Shown piece after piece: positions 7,950 through 15,396 of a stretch of DNA of 64,000 bases. The notes beneath the pieces are model-generated. The model saw nothing but the letters and a program-made list of their open reading frames with translations. It had not been told where the DNA came from and searched no databases. The position numbers and the translations under genes are program-made. Position 1 is the stretch's first letter, and the number at the start of each line of letters is the position of its first letter. This DNA comes from Candidatus Desulfofervidus auxilii (GTDB lineage: Bacteria > Desulfobacterota > Desulfofervidia > Desulfofervidales > Desulfofervidaceae), in NCBI RefSeq assembly GCF_001577525.1, contig NZ_CP013015.1, positions 203,173 through 267,172 on the forward strand, read 5' to 3'.

Positions 7950-9795
7950 AGGAGTTAGAAGCACTGGACATTTTACAGAAATAATTCTCCAGGATGGATA
8001 TAATATCAAATTGAGGCCATTTATTTATGTAAAGAAAGGAGATTTCTTAGAATTTCTTCCATCAATTAAAAAATTTCAAGAAGTATATAAAATATTTGAT
8101 GATAAGGCAACTAGTGAGTTGAAGAAAATAAAAATCCACCCTCCTTATTGCACAAAGGAAACAATCTATTTAGGAGCACATCGTTTCAATGTAATATTTC
8201 GAGAAAGAATTAATTCCAACGATTGGAAGAAGATAAAAGAATTAGAAAAATTCCATTATAGAGGGAAAGGATTAAACAAATTAGTAGGGAGAAGAACCGT
8301 TCTTCTTGCTGAAATGAAGGATCATGGAGTTATTGGATTTGGTGTTATTTCTGCTACAGTTGCTGTTGCTAAACCTAGATTTGAACTTTTACAGACTAAT
8401 TTTACTGATCAAATGAAAACAAAGTTAATCAATCGAATTGTACGAATTCCAAGAATAGTTATCCATCCTGAATTCAGAGGAATAAATTTAGGAGTATTGA
8501 TGGCTAAACATTTAGTTCTATATGCCAAAAAATATTGGGATATTAACCATTATACACCTATTATGGTAGAGGTTATCGCGGCAATGACTGAATATCATAA
8601 GTTTTTCGAAAAGGCTGGGTTTATAAAAATAGGCTATACTTCAGGATATAAAAATGGAATAATACCTATATATGGGAATGGAAGTTTTGAATCAAGAAAT
8701 TATGAGTCTTACGATTTCATGGAAAATCAGAACCCTAAACCTTATTTGGTTTTCCCTTTAAACAAGGAGTTAAAACAAAAAATTAGACTATATTTCCCTA
8801 AAAAACAAAAGATGATTTTACATAAACATCCAAAACTGAAGCATTCAATAAAATTTGAAAATGTCTCTGTTAGTTATAAAATCAGAAATGGATCTACCAA
8901 AAGAACCGAAGTTATAAAAGAAGTATTCGGAGTAGATGCACAGCATGCTTTCTCTCCTATTTTAACAAATTTTTCTTTGGAAATAGAACCTGGTGATGTA
9001 GTTTTAATAACTGGAGCTTCTGGTAGTGGAAAAAGTACAATATTACGACTATTAACAGAAAAAAACACAACTTTGAAAAAAGAGATGGAAATTAGAGGGA
9101 AAATAATTAATAAAAGTTTAAAGGATATCGCAATTCTTGATACTAAATGGAGCAATTCTCTTCCTTTAATTGATCAGATAGGAAAAAATAAAGATATAAA
9201 AGAAGCTATAAAATTACTTAATTCAGTAGGACTTTCAGAAGCTCATCTTTATATAAAAAAACCAAATCAACTTTCTGATGGTCAACGATATAGATTTGCA
9301 GTAGCAAAACTTTGTGATTCTAATAAAGCAATATGGATTGCGGATGAGTTTGTTTCAACACTTAACTCTGAAATGGCAGCAATTGTTGCTAAAGGATTAA
9401 GAAAGGTAGCATATAAACATGGAGCAACACTAATTTTAGCAGCTCCTCATATTCATAATTTTATACATTTGCTTCTCCCTAACAAACTTATAAAACTTAA
9501 ATGGGGAACAAAACCGATTATTTATTCAATAAAAATAATAAATTTTTATCAAAACGGAGATAAAATTTCACTGTCTATTCTTAATAATGGTCATGTACCT
9601 CTTACAAATGTTCAGGTAGGTACAATTATAAGAAATGGTTTTTTTCTTTCACAAAATAATTTTAAACAAATTAATCCTAAGGATGAAATTTGCTGTGAAA
9701 TAAAAATAAGAAACAGTGAATATTATGCTTTAGGAATAAAAACTAACGAGGGAGTAGGGGAAATTTTATATTTAGAAATAATAAACAAGAAATAA
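7933..9795 (+). CDS. GNAT acyltransferase fused to ABC-type ATPase (COG2401-like)
   Basis: A 620-residue fusion. Residues about 75-250 form a GNAT-like domain with the acyl-CoA loop in IVIHPEFRGINLGVLMAKHL (RGxNLG) and a late MVEVIAAMTEYHKFFEKAGF segment. Residues about 300-525 are a full ABC ATPase: Walker A GASGSGKST (about 360-368), signature LSDGQ (about 447-451), Walker B AIWIADEF (about 468-475) and switch His in LAAPH (about 505). A beta-rich tail follows. No transmembrane partner exists, so this is not a transporter. The layout matches COG2401, described as an ABC-type ATPase fused to a predicted acetyltransferase. The phage DNA-modifying enzyme Mom is also a GNAT, so nucleic-acid modification is possible, but the substrate is unknown. 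It is the last gene of the island operon. Confidence 0.75.
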   Translation: MKLLIKGVRSTGHFTEIILQDGYNIKLRPFIYVKKGDFLEFLPSIKKFQEVYKIFDDKATSELKKIKIHPPYCTKETIYLGAHRFNVIFRERINSNDWKKIKELEKFHYRGKGLNKLVGRRTVLLAEMKDHGVIGFGVISATVAVAKPRFELLQTNFTDQMKTKLINRIVRIPRIVIHPEFRGINLGVLMAKHLVLYAKKYWDINHYTPIMVEVIAAMTEYHKFFEKAGFIKIGYTSGYKNGIIPIYGNGSFESRNYESYDFMENQNPKPYLVFPLNKELKQKIRLYFPKKQKMILHKHPKLKHSIKFENVSVSYKIRNGSTKRTEVIKEVFGVDAQHAFSPILTNFSLEIEPGDVVLITGASGSGKSTILRLLTEKNTTLKKEMEIRGKIINKSLKDIAILDTKWSNSLPLIDQIGKNKDIKEAIKLLNSVGLSEAHLYIKKPNQLSDGQRYRFAVAKLCDSNKAIWIADEFVSTLNSEMAAIVAKGLRKVAYKHGATLILAAPHIHNFIHLLLPNKLIKLKWGTKPIIYSIKIINFYQNGDKISLSILNNGHVPLTNVQVGTIIRNGFFLSQNNFKQINPKDEICCEIKIRNSEYYALGIKTNEGVGEILYLEIINKK

Positions 9796-9805
9796 TCTAT
9801 TTTCT

Positions 9806-10015
9806 TTATCTCAGTTCAAACGTTTGACCTTTAGAAAACCACTTATCAATGTCTTCTTTTTTAAATCTCCATTGATTACCGATTTTCACAGCGGGGATTT
9901 TGCCTTCCCTTGCCATTTTATAAAGAGTAGATTTTCCTATTCTTAAATATTTTGCAGTCTCCTCAAGGGTCATTATTTCGGAAAAGTTTTGCATCATAGG
10001 TGTGACTCTTTTCAT
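9806..10015 (-). CDS. excisionase-family helix-turn-helix protein
   Basis: A 69-residue DNA-binding protein of the excisionase/MerR-like HTH_17 type. The diagnostic series is visible: TLEETAKYLRIGKSTLYKMA (helix-turn-helix), then GKIPAVKIGNQWRFKKEDID (wing with the typical RF-K-DID), then KWF. A start at Met7 or Met8 would keep the domain whole. It points towards the island and ends 11 nt after the last island gene. A truncated copy of its first codons and promoter lies in inverted orientation at the other island edge. No integrase is next to it. It probably acts as a small regulator of its own promoter, and perhaps of the copied island promoter. Confidence 0.85.
   Translation of the reverse strand: MKRVTPMMQNFSEIMTLEETAKYLRIGKSTLYKMAREGKIPAVKIGNQWRFKKEDIDKWFSKGQTFELR
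9943..9979. repeat. 37-bp inverted repeat, right copy (pairs with 2231-2267)
   Basis: This segment of the intact HTH gene is the exact reverse complement of 2231-2267. The two copies bracket the island and face each other, and the similarity continues more loosely through the promoter region. No target-site duplication outside the repeats was found by eye. Confidence 0.9.
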
Positions 10016-10051
10016 TTATCAGAACTCATCATCGTTTAACATTGTATAATA

Positions 10052-10080
10052 ATATTAAGCAAAAGAGAGCAAAAAGTCAA
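10052..10080 (-). promoter_or_regulatory. promoter of the excisionase-like gene
   Basis: On the minus strand TTGACT (10080-10075), 17 nt, TAATAT (10057-10052). It resembles the island promoter at 2129-2156, as expected if both descend from one sequence. Confidence 0.55.
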
Positions 10081-10131
10081 GCAAAATGAGAAAAATTTTA
10101 GAATAGGGGGGAGGAGAAGATCTTCTTTCTT

Positions 10132-10150
10132 GTTTTGGCAAAGCCAAAAC
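10132..10150. repeat. perfect palindrome GTTTTGGC-AAA-GCCAAAAC
   Basis: Eight-base arms around AAA in the 250-bp gap between the HTH gene promoter and the broken ATPase gene. The rest of 10081-10268 holds no convincing gene. It may be a hairpin terminator remnant or an operator. Confidence 0.5.
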
Positions 10151-10268
10151 ATAGGCTGACGAAGACACTTGCCTTGAGGAGGCTTTTTATTAAAGGAATT
10201 TTCCTTAAAAAATCTCTTATTAAAAGATAAAAGACCTTGCCGAGGATAAACTAAATCTTTCTTTTCTT

Positions 10269-10622
10269 CTACTTAATACAAAACCTATCTTGCGGAAGCA
10301 AGACAAAGCCGACGATGGGCAAGTGCTTGGGCGGCGCCGACTTCTTGGGAACGGTTTTACCTAGCGTCTCAATGGAGGAAAGCTTCCGTTCCATCAACTC
10401 GGCCAGAGAGAACGGAAGCAGGTGAAACACCGCACACCTACCAGCCAAGGACTGTGAGATGCTCTGTAAGAGCAGGAAGTTTTGAGATCCGGTTAGAATA
10501 AACCAGCCTGTTCTATCTGGGTGTTCGTCGACTATGATTTGGATATACGAGAATAGCTCGGGCGCCCGTTGCACCTCGTCCAGGATTACAGGACCGTGAA
10601 ACTGGTTGAGGTATGTAGATCT
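10269..10622 (-). pseudogene. fragment of an AAA_14/DUF4143 ATPase
   Basis: The translated minus strand contains LNQFHGPVILDEVQRAPELF, then RTGWFILTGSQNFLLLQSIS and SLAGRCAVFHLLPFSLAEL. These are the Walker B, sensor and arginine-finger stretch of the AAA_14 ATPases that carry a C-terminal DUF4143 nuclease-like domain. The Walker A part is missing: upstream of about 10622 the similarity ends and a stop appears at 10647-10649. The expected C-terminal 200 or more residues are replaced by an unrelated tail (PPKHLPIVGFVLL) that stops at 10269. It has no proper start; the frame runs on past the GTG at 10574. It is a gene remnant in a debris zone next to the island. Confidence 0.75.
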
Positions 10623-10889
10623 GGTCTTATAAGAGGAAATCCAAGTTTAACGCCATTTCCACTCGGTCGGGGAATAAATGCATTTGGTAACTCTTTGAAT
10701 CACAAAGGCTTAGGTGACGCTCAGAAAAAGAGAGTGGTTAAGAACAGGGTTACGCGTGGCGAGCCATTTTTAATTTCTTAAGTACTTTATTTTTTGCCTC
10801 CCTACTTGTTAACCATCAACTTAAACCAAAAGTTTGGTAACAAACAGGTCAAATTATTCAGGTTCCGATTTTTTTGATAGGATAAATCT

Positions 10890-11138
10890 CTACTTTTTAC
10901 AGTAATCTATAAATTGCCCGATTTGAACTCCTAAGTATATACACTTATTTCCTTTAATACATTCGGCTGCATCCCTTTCTTCAAGATGTGTCCTTATCTC
11001 TTTATCGTCTTTTTTTATGTAAAGCATCCAAGCATTTTTCTCTTGGTCAAAATCAAGCTCTATAGAACAGCCATATTGGTTAAGCTCTGGATGAATTTCT
11101 AAAATTTTTTCCGCTAAAGTTTCTTTTGTGTAATTCAC
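10890..11138 (-). CDS. small conserved-looking hypothetical protein (82 aa)
   Basis: A GTG start at 11138 follows a perfect AGGAGG at ideal spacing, which supports a real gene. The protein is acidic in the middle and cysteine-containing (YGCS, ECIKGNKCIYLGVQIGQF, YCKK), with an alternating strand/helix pattern and no signal peptide. The ILEIHPELNQYGCSIELDFD opening is regular and soluble. I do not recognise the family. It stands alone, with about 270 nt of empty sequence on its 3' side and a repeat-rich gap on its 5' side. The spaced cysteines might bind a metal, but nothing in the context says what it does. Confidence 0.65.
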   Translation of the reverse strand: MNYTKETLAEKILEIHPELNQYGCSIELDFDQEKNAWMLYIKKDDKEIRTHLEERDAAECIKGNKCIYLGVQIGQFIDYCKK

Positions 11139-11284
11139 AACATCCTCCTTTTAAAATTATTGTTTTGAAAATTCCTTTAGAATAGTGGTATCTGACTATT
11201 CTTGGGAAAGGCAAAGGTTACAATTAACACCCTGACCTTCTACCAGTATACCTGTTAAATCCTCGCATGTCAAGGATAGAAATA

Positions 11285-11330
11285 TTCAGGACTTTCCCCA
11301 GAATTTTCAGAAGCTTTCCGAAAAGAAAGG
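11285..11330. repeat. dispersed repeat C, copy 1
   Basis: About 45 nt containing GGACTTTCCCCAGAATTTT and GCTTTCCGAAAAGAAAG. It recurs in inverted orientation at 45784-45828 with a few differences in the middle. Confidence 0.75.
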
Positions 11331-11433
11331 TAAGGTGGGCTGGATAAATTTGGATTTTTTAGGAGGAGCGGTGTTAAATTTTTTACCAAAAAGAAGACGG
11401 TGTATACCTTCATTTATGACATATTGTTTAAAA

Positions 11434-11455
11434 CCCTGTCTGCCAACAGGCAGGG
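11434..11455. repeat. CCTG-type palindrome (variant)
   Basis: CCCTGTCTGCCAACAGGCAG with flanking GG. The arms are imperfect (one G-T type mismatch). It belongs to the same family as 1642-1660. Confidence 0.7.
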
Positions 11456-11528
11456 AGGAATTTGAAAAAATCTTTTTGCTTTCTCATATATTTTCTTCAA
11501 TAAAATGCTTAATTTTAAATTCCTCCCT
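11452..11528. repeat. 12-bp inverted arms AGGGAGGAATTT / AAATTCCTCCCT
   Basis: Perfect arms at 11452-11463 and 11517-11528 enclosing 53 AT-rich nt. The left arm overlaps the end of the CCTG palindrome. It looks like a small non-coding element or a strong RNA hairpin. Confidence 0.65.
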
Positions 11529-11642
11529 AGTTCTACACTCAAAAAATGAAACACAGCATGCACTAATGCTACTATATTTCTTAATCCTTCATAGGTTAAA
11601 AGCCTTATATCCTCTAAATTGTATCCTTGCTTTATAAACTGG

Positions 11643-11688
11643 ATTGCTCCCCCATTTTTTGGACATGTAAAATGTTAAAGGGAGCAAT
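11643..11688. repeat. MITE-like 46-bp element with 9-bp terminal inverted repeats
   Basis: ATTGCTCCC (11643-11651) and GGGAGCAAT (11680-11688) enclose TTTTTTGGACATGTAAAATG. The layout (CCC run, TGGACA, TTAAAGG) resembles the element at 27439-27514. It may be a remnant of insertion-sequence ends. Confidence 0.45.
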
Positions 11689-11721
11689 GCAGGTACACCT
11701 ATCTTTGAATTTTATTTTTGA

Positions 11722-13119
11722 TTAAATTATTAAGGAAATAAATTTGTCTTTGTGAAACAGGTATACCTTTTCTTTTTCTGCCATCCTAATCATATCCTCA
11801 GTGAAACCGCTTTTACTGAATAAGCAAAAATATTCCTTTCTTCCTTTTTTGCCCCATTTTACTTTTTGGGCCTTTCTCTTTAAATTTCTGTAGATATTGG
11901 TCCCCACAGGTTTGTTTGACCATTTTACTTCACCAAAGATAATCTCATTTGTATTTGAATTCAGGCCTATAAGGTCTATCTCCTCATTTCTTTCCCACCA
12001 GCGGCCATAAATTTCAAAACTTAAGGGAATTTCTCCATCTAAAATGGCTCTCTCCATAATCTCAGCTGCTATCCTTTCATAATTTTTGGCTACCAAAAGG
12101 GGTAATTCCTTTTTTATTTTGACTGCCACCTCATTTATTTTGTTCTCCTCCAGTAATGACCTGTTTCTAAAGACAAATCTAAACCAGAAATTAAAAAAGT
12201 TATCTTCTATTATGTATATTCCCTTTCTGCTCTTTTCAGGTACTTTTTCTGTAACCGGTATCTCTTTTTTTGTTATCTGCAGACTATCTAGAATAGCGAG
12301 ATAGCGTGAAACCATACTCTTTTCAAAGCCAGTTTCATTTATAATCTCTGAAAGTTTATGCTTTCCCAGCGATATTGCCTCAAGGATTACAAAATAGTTT
12401 CTTGGTTCTCTAAGCTCTTCTCTAAGCAGAAACTCTACTTCCTCATAAAGAGGCTGTCCTTTTTTTAAAATTTCGTTTTTTACAGCATCAAAAAAATTTA
12501 TCCCGTAGAATTTATTTAGATAAAAAGGGGTACCTCCAACAATGCTATAGATGGAAAGAGCCTCTTCAAATGTTTTATCAGGAAATGCTTGTTGCACTTG
12601 TTTAAATCTAAATGGTCTTATTAGCAGTTGTCCTGTCCTCCTTCCATAAAGTGGGGCCTTATAAAAAAGCAGGGTCTTTTCCATCATAGAGATACTGGAG
12701 CCCAAAAGCATCAAATAAATTTTAGAGTTGTTTAAATAGAGATCCCAAATCTTTTGAAAAGTAGAGGGAATGGCATCGTCAGTCTCAACTAAATAAGGAA
12801 ACTCATCTATGATAACAACCATCTTTTCCATCTTACTAACTATATATTTAAATGCAGTTTCCCACTCTCTGAATCCCTGCTCAGGTAAAAATTCATCTCT
12901 AAAATACGCTCCCAGTTTTTCTGTAAATTTCTTTAACTGCCTGTGCGGGGCTATCCTCTCACACAAAAAATAGATATGGGGTTTGTCCTTCACAAATTGA
13001 ATACTGAGCTCGGTTTTGCCCACCCTGCGCTTGCCATAAATAATGATTAATTGAGCTTTTTCTTCCCTCCACTTTTCATTAAGAAAATTTAATTCCCATT
13101 CTCTATTTATAAATCTCAT
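11722..13119 (-). CDS. archaeal-type ATPase with C-terminal DUF234 domain
   Basis: A 465-residue P-loop ATPase of the COG1672 type. Walker A YGKRRVGKTEL lies at about residues 28-38, Walker B VVIIDEFPYL at about 101-110, and a sensor strand MLLGSSISMME follows. Next come a winged-helix part (SEIINETGFEKSMVSRYLAI) and a C-terminal DUF234 region with a PD-(D/E)xK-like pattern (IDLIGLNSNTNEIIFGEVKW: D, then E-x-K). These proteins are abundant in archaea and thermophiles, often on mobile DNA, and their role is unknown. The length is complete. GGAG lies 5 nt before the ATG. Tandem 15-bp repeats and a palindrome lie directly upstream. Confidence 0.85.
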   Translation of the reverse strand: MRFINREWELNFLNEKWREEKAQLIIIYGKRRVGKTELSIQFVKDKPHIYFLCERIAPHRQLKKFTEKLGAYFRDEFLPEQGFREWETAFKYIVSKMEKMVVIIDEFPYLVETDDAIPSTFQKIWDLYLNNSKIYLMLLGSSISMMEKTLLFYKAPLYGRRTGQLLIRPFRFKQVQQAFPDKTFEEALSIYSIVGGTPFYLNKFYGINFFDAVKNEILKKGQPLYEEVEFLLREELREPRNYFVILEAISLGKHKLSEIINETGFEKSMVSRYLAILDSLQITKKEIPVTEKVPEKSRKGIYIIEDNFFNFWFRFVFRNRSLLEENKINEVAVKIKKELPLLVAKNYERIAAEIMERAILDGEIPLSFEIYGRWWERNEEIDLIGLNSNTNEIIFGEVKWSNKPVGTNIYRNLKRKAQKVKWGKKGRKEYFCLFSKSGFTEDMIRMAEKEKVYLFHKDKFISLII

Positions 13120-13129
13120 TTCTCCAATT

Positions 13130-13159
13130 AGTCTAATCTAGTTTAGTCTAATCTAGTTT
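13130..13159. promoter_or_regulatory. two perfect tandem 15-bp repeats upstream of the DUF234 ATPase
   Basis: AGTCTAATCTAGTTT occurs at 13130-13144 and again at 13145-13159, and AGAC begins a third unit. The repeats start 10 nt from the ATPase start codon and overlap its leader. This fits an operator for an autoregulator, or a repeat left by slippage. Confidence 0.55.
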
Positions 13160-13165
13160 AGACAA

Positions 13166-13184
13166 ATTGACATTTTATGTCAAT
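13166..13184. promoter_or_regulatory. palindrome ATTGACAT-TTT-ATGTCAAT, operator candidate
   Basis: Perfect 8-base arms with a 3-nt spacer in the divergent region between the DUF234 ATPase (minus) and the DUF1573 gene (plus). TTGACA inside it could also serve as a -35 box in either direction. Confidence 0.5.
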
Positions 13185-13256
13185 ATCCTCAGATCCGTGA
13201 TTTTGGGGGAAATATAGAGCTTGCCTTTCTTTATAAAAAATGATTTAATGTTATTT

Positions 13257-14222
13257 ATGAAATGGAAATGGCTATTTTGCCTCTTATATTTTATAGGCTG
13301 TGTTTCTGCCTTTTCGTCTCAACCTCAATTAGTCTGTCCTTCTTTAACTCATGATTTTGGCAAAGTATGGGAGGGCACACCTTTAGTCCATAGCTTTATT
13401 TTAAAAAATACAGGTGATGCACCTTTGATTATTCAAAGTGTAAAACCTGGCTGAGGATGCACGGTGGCCTCTTATGACCACCAAATCCCACCTGGAGGGT
13501 TGGGGAAAATAACCCTAAAAGTGAAAATACACCAAGGGCATTTTACAAAAGCTGCCCGTGTGAAAACAAATGACCCTAAATTGCCCCATTTTGTTTTACG
13601 TCTTAGTGGAGAAATAATTCCATTTATTAAAGTCAGCTCACCCAGAATTCGCTTGCGGGGGTTTTGCTCTGATACACTTTCAAAAACAGTAAAGTTAGAA
13701 GCCCTGGATGGTTCTATGTTTAACATTTCAAAAGTAGAATCTACCTTACCAGAATTTAAATGGAGTGTTAATCCTCAAAAAGATAGTAAAAACTACCAGT
13801 TTAAGTTCCAAATTAAAAGCGATGTTCCTAAAAATGTTAGAGGTAAAATAACTATCTTTACAGACCATCCTCATAAAAAGAGTTTAGTTATTTATGTGTA
13901 TGCCTATTTTAGACCCCGAGTAAAACTCAAACCTAAGCGAGTTTATTGGAAAGATTTTAAACAAGAGGCACTTCAACGCACAGTCTACTTAGTAATAAAA
14001 AAACCAGATAAGAATATCCAAATAAAGAAATTGATTTATCCTGAAAAGTTATTCAAAGTCTCCTGGGAGAAAATTAACGCAAAGCAAGCACATAAAATAA
14101 AAGTTGTGCCCATAATAAATCAATTCCCTTCTGGTAGTTTCAACTATCGATTAAAAATCATCACTGACCCCCCTCTTCCCTATCCTTTAGAAGTAACTTT
14201 GAGCGGGATAGCAAAACCATGA
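13257..14222 (+). CDS. DUF1573 protein with in-frame UGA (selenocysteine candidate or point-mutated gene)
   Basis: One gene in one frame with a single internal TGA at 13452-13454. The N-terminus is a secretion signal (MKWKWLFCLLYFIGCVSA, with a possible lipobox Cys at FIGC), so the product would be periplasmic or membrane-anchored. Residues about 30-100 match DUF1573: HDFGKVWEG, SFILKNTGDAPLIIQSV, then PG-UGA-GCTVA, where the family has CGCT. The TGA therefore falls exactly on the first Cys of the motif. The frame continues cleanly for 256 more codons with no other lesion, which argues against an old pseudogene. In-frame starts at 13221 (TTG) and 13248 also exist. The stop overlaps the next gene (ATGA). 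Either Sec is inserted, or this is a recent nonsense mutation. Confidence 0.65.
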
Positions 14223-14842
14223 ATTTAAAGGCCATTGTGTTTGATTGTGATGGCGTAATTTTTGATTCTCGTGAAGCTAATAAGGCTTATTATAATGCCA
14301 TCTTAAAAAGTATAGGCCTTCCTCCTATGAGTGAAGAACAACTTAATTTTGCTCACTGTCATACGGTATTTGAGGTAATTGACTATTTAGTGCCTGATTC
14401 TTCTCTACGAGAAAAGGCCTATTTTGCCCGAAAAAATATAAACTATTCCCAATTTCTTTGTTATATGAAACCAGAACCTTATGTCACAGAGATATTAAAA
14501 ATCTTTAAACAAAACTTTAAAACAGGTATGGCTACAAATAGGACAGATACCATTCATAACTTATTAAAACAGTATAAATTGGACAAATATTTTGATATAG
14601 TGATTTCTGCATTAGATGTTCAAAATGTCAAGCCCCATCCCGAGGCATTATTTAAAATTATGCATAATTTCCATATAAAACCGAACCAAATGCTTTATAT
14701 TGGAGATACCCAAATAGATGCAGAAATGGCCCAAAAGGCCCATGTGCCTTTTGTATCTTATAAAAATCCAAAATTAACTGCTGATTTTTATGTAAGAAAT
14801 TTTTTAGATTTAGCACAGATAATAGGTATAAAGGTGACTTAA
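14219..14842 (+). CDS. HAD-superfamily phosphatase (phosphoglycolate phosphatase-like)
   Basis: A 207-residue HAD hydrolase of subfamily I with an alpha-helical cap. Motif I is VFDCDGVIFDS (residues 7-17, catalytic Asp pair D9/D11), motif II is the Thr of ATNRTD (about 101-106), the Lys of VKPHPEAL gives motif III (about 140), and IGDTQID gives motif IV (about 160). All are intact. Such enzymes dephosphorylate small metabolites such as 2-phosphoglycolate; the true substrate is not predictable. It overlaps the DUF1573 gene by 4 nt and lies 3 nt before queH, so it is part of a plus-strand operon. Confidence 0.85.
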   Translation: MNLKAIVFDCDGVIFDSREANKAYYNAILKSIGLPPMSEEQLNFAHCHTVFEVIDYLVPDSSLREKAYFARKNINYSQFLCYMKPEPYVTEILKIFKQNFKTGMATNRTDTIHNLLKQYKLDKYFDIVISALDVQNVKPHPEALFKIMHNFHIKPNQMLYIGDTQIDAEMAQKAHVPFVSYKNPKLTADFYVRNFLDLAQIIGIKVT

Positions 14843-14845
14843 GAG

Positions 14846-15394
14846 ATGCGAGTCCTCCTTCATATCTGCTGTGCACCTTGTGCAATTTATCCTATTAAAA
14901 CCATGCAAGAAAAAGGTATAGAGGTTTTTGGGTTTTGGTATAACCCTAACATTCATCCCTTTGAAGAGTATCGTCGCAGGTTGGAGGCAGTAAGAACATA
15001 TGCTGAAAAAACACATTTACGTATGATTTGGAGAGATAGATATGAATTAGAGGAATTTTTACAAGGTGTAGCCTTTCGGGAAGCTCCCGGTATTCGTTGT
15101 CGCTTTTGCTACTTTAAGCGGTTAAAAGCTACAGCTCAAGTAGCAAAGCATGGTAAGTTTGATGGATTTACTACTACTTTACTTTATAGTAAGTTCCAAA
15201 ATCATGATGTTATTAAAGAAATTGCTCAAAGTTTAGCCCAAGACCAAGGAATTAAATTTTATTATGAAGACTTCCGCCTGGGGTGGAAGGAAGGCATAGA
15301 GATATCTAAAAAATTAGGTATGTATAGGCAACAATACTGTGGCTGCATTTATAGTGAAAGAGATAGGTATTATAAAAAATTAGTGGAGGAGTAA
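14846..15394 (+). CDS. queH: epoxyqueuosine reductase QueH
   Basis: QueH (formerly DUF208) performs the last step of queuosine synthesis, reducing epoxyqueuosine in tRNA to queuosine with a 4Fe-4S cluster and a further metal. The hallmark cysteines are present: HICCAPC at residues 6-12, IRCRFCYFKR at about 85-94, and QQYCGCIYSE near 160-172. The length (182) is normal for the short form. There is no cobalamin-dependent QueG in the window. It lies 3 nt after the HAD gene and 2 nt before a DUF2905 gene. The product would modify the wobble base of GUN-anticodon tRNAs, which include the tRNA-Asn at 1909. Confidence 0.92.
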   Translation: MRVLLHICCAPCAIYPIKTMQEKGIEVFGFWYNPNIHPFEEYRRRLEAVRTYAEKTHLRMIWRDRYELEEFLQGVAFREAPGIRCRFCYFKRLKATAQVAKHGKFDGFTTTLLYSKFQNHDVIKEIAQSLAQDQGIKFYYEDFRLGWKEGIEISKKLGMYRQQYCGCIYSERDRYYKKLVEE

Positions 15395-15396
15395 CT

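Larger units (their letters stand above)
11139..11721. other. gene-free, repeat-rich gap
   Basis: 583 nt with no credible coding sequence. It contains a copy of the 11.3/45.8 kb repeat (11285-11330), a CCTG palindrome (11434-11455), 12-bp inverted arms (11452-11463 and 11517-11528) and 9-bp inverted arms (11643-11651 and 11680-11688). It looks like a graveyard of small mobile elements beside the island. Confidence 0.7.

Noticed and set aside
4248..9795. Calling the island BREX or DISARM
   Set aside because: The ATPases recall BrxD and the PLD protein recalls DrmC, but PglX, PglZ, BrxC-size ATPases, DrmA/DrmB helicases and any methylase are absent.
1985..10268. tRNA-type attachment site for the island
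   Set aside because: The island begins near tRNA-Asn, but no copy of the tRNA 3' end was seen at the right side and no integrase is present.
10569..10781. 70-residue plus-strand frame overlapping the AAA_14 fragment
   Set aside because: It lies opposite the recognisable ATPase remnant, has no Shine-Dalgarno, and shows no protein-like pattern.
11335..11637. 100-residue plus-strand frame
   Set aside because: It runs through the palindrome and inverted repeats and has no plausible domain or start signal.
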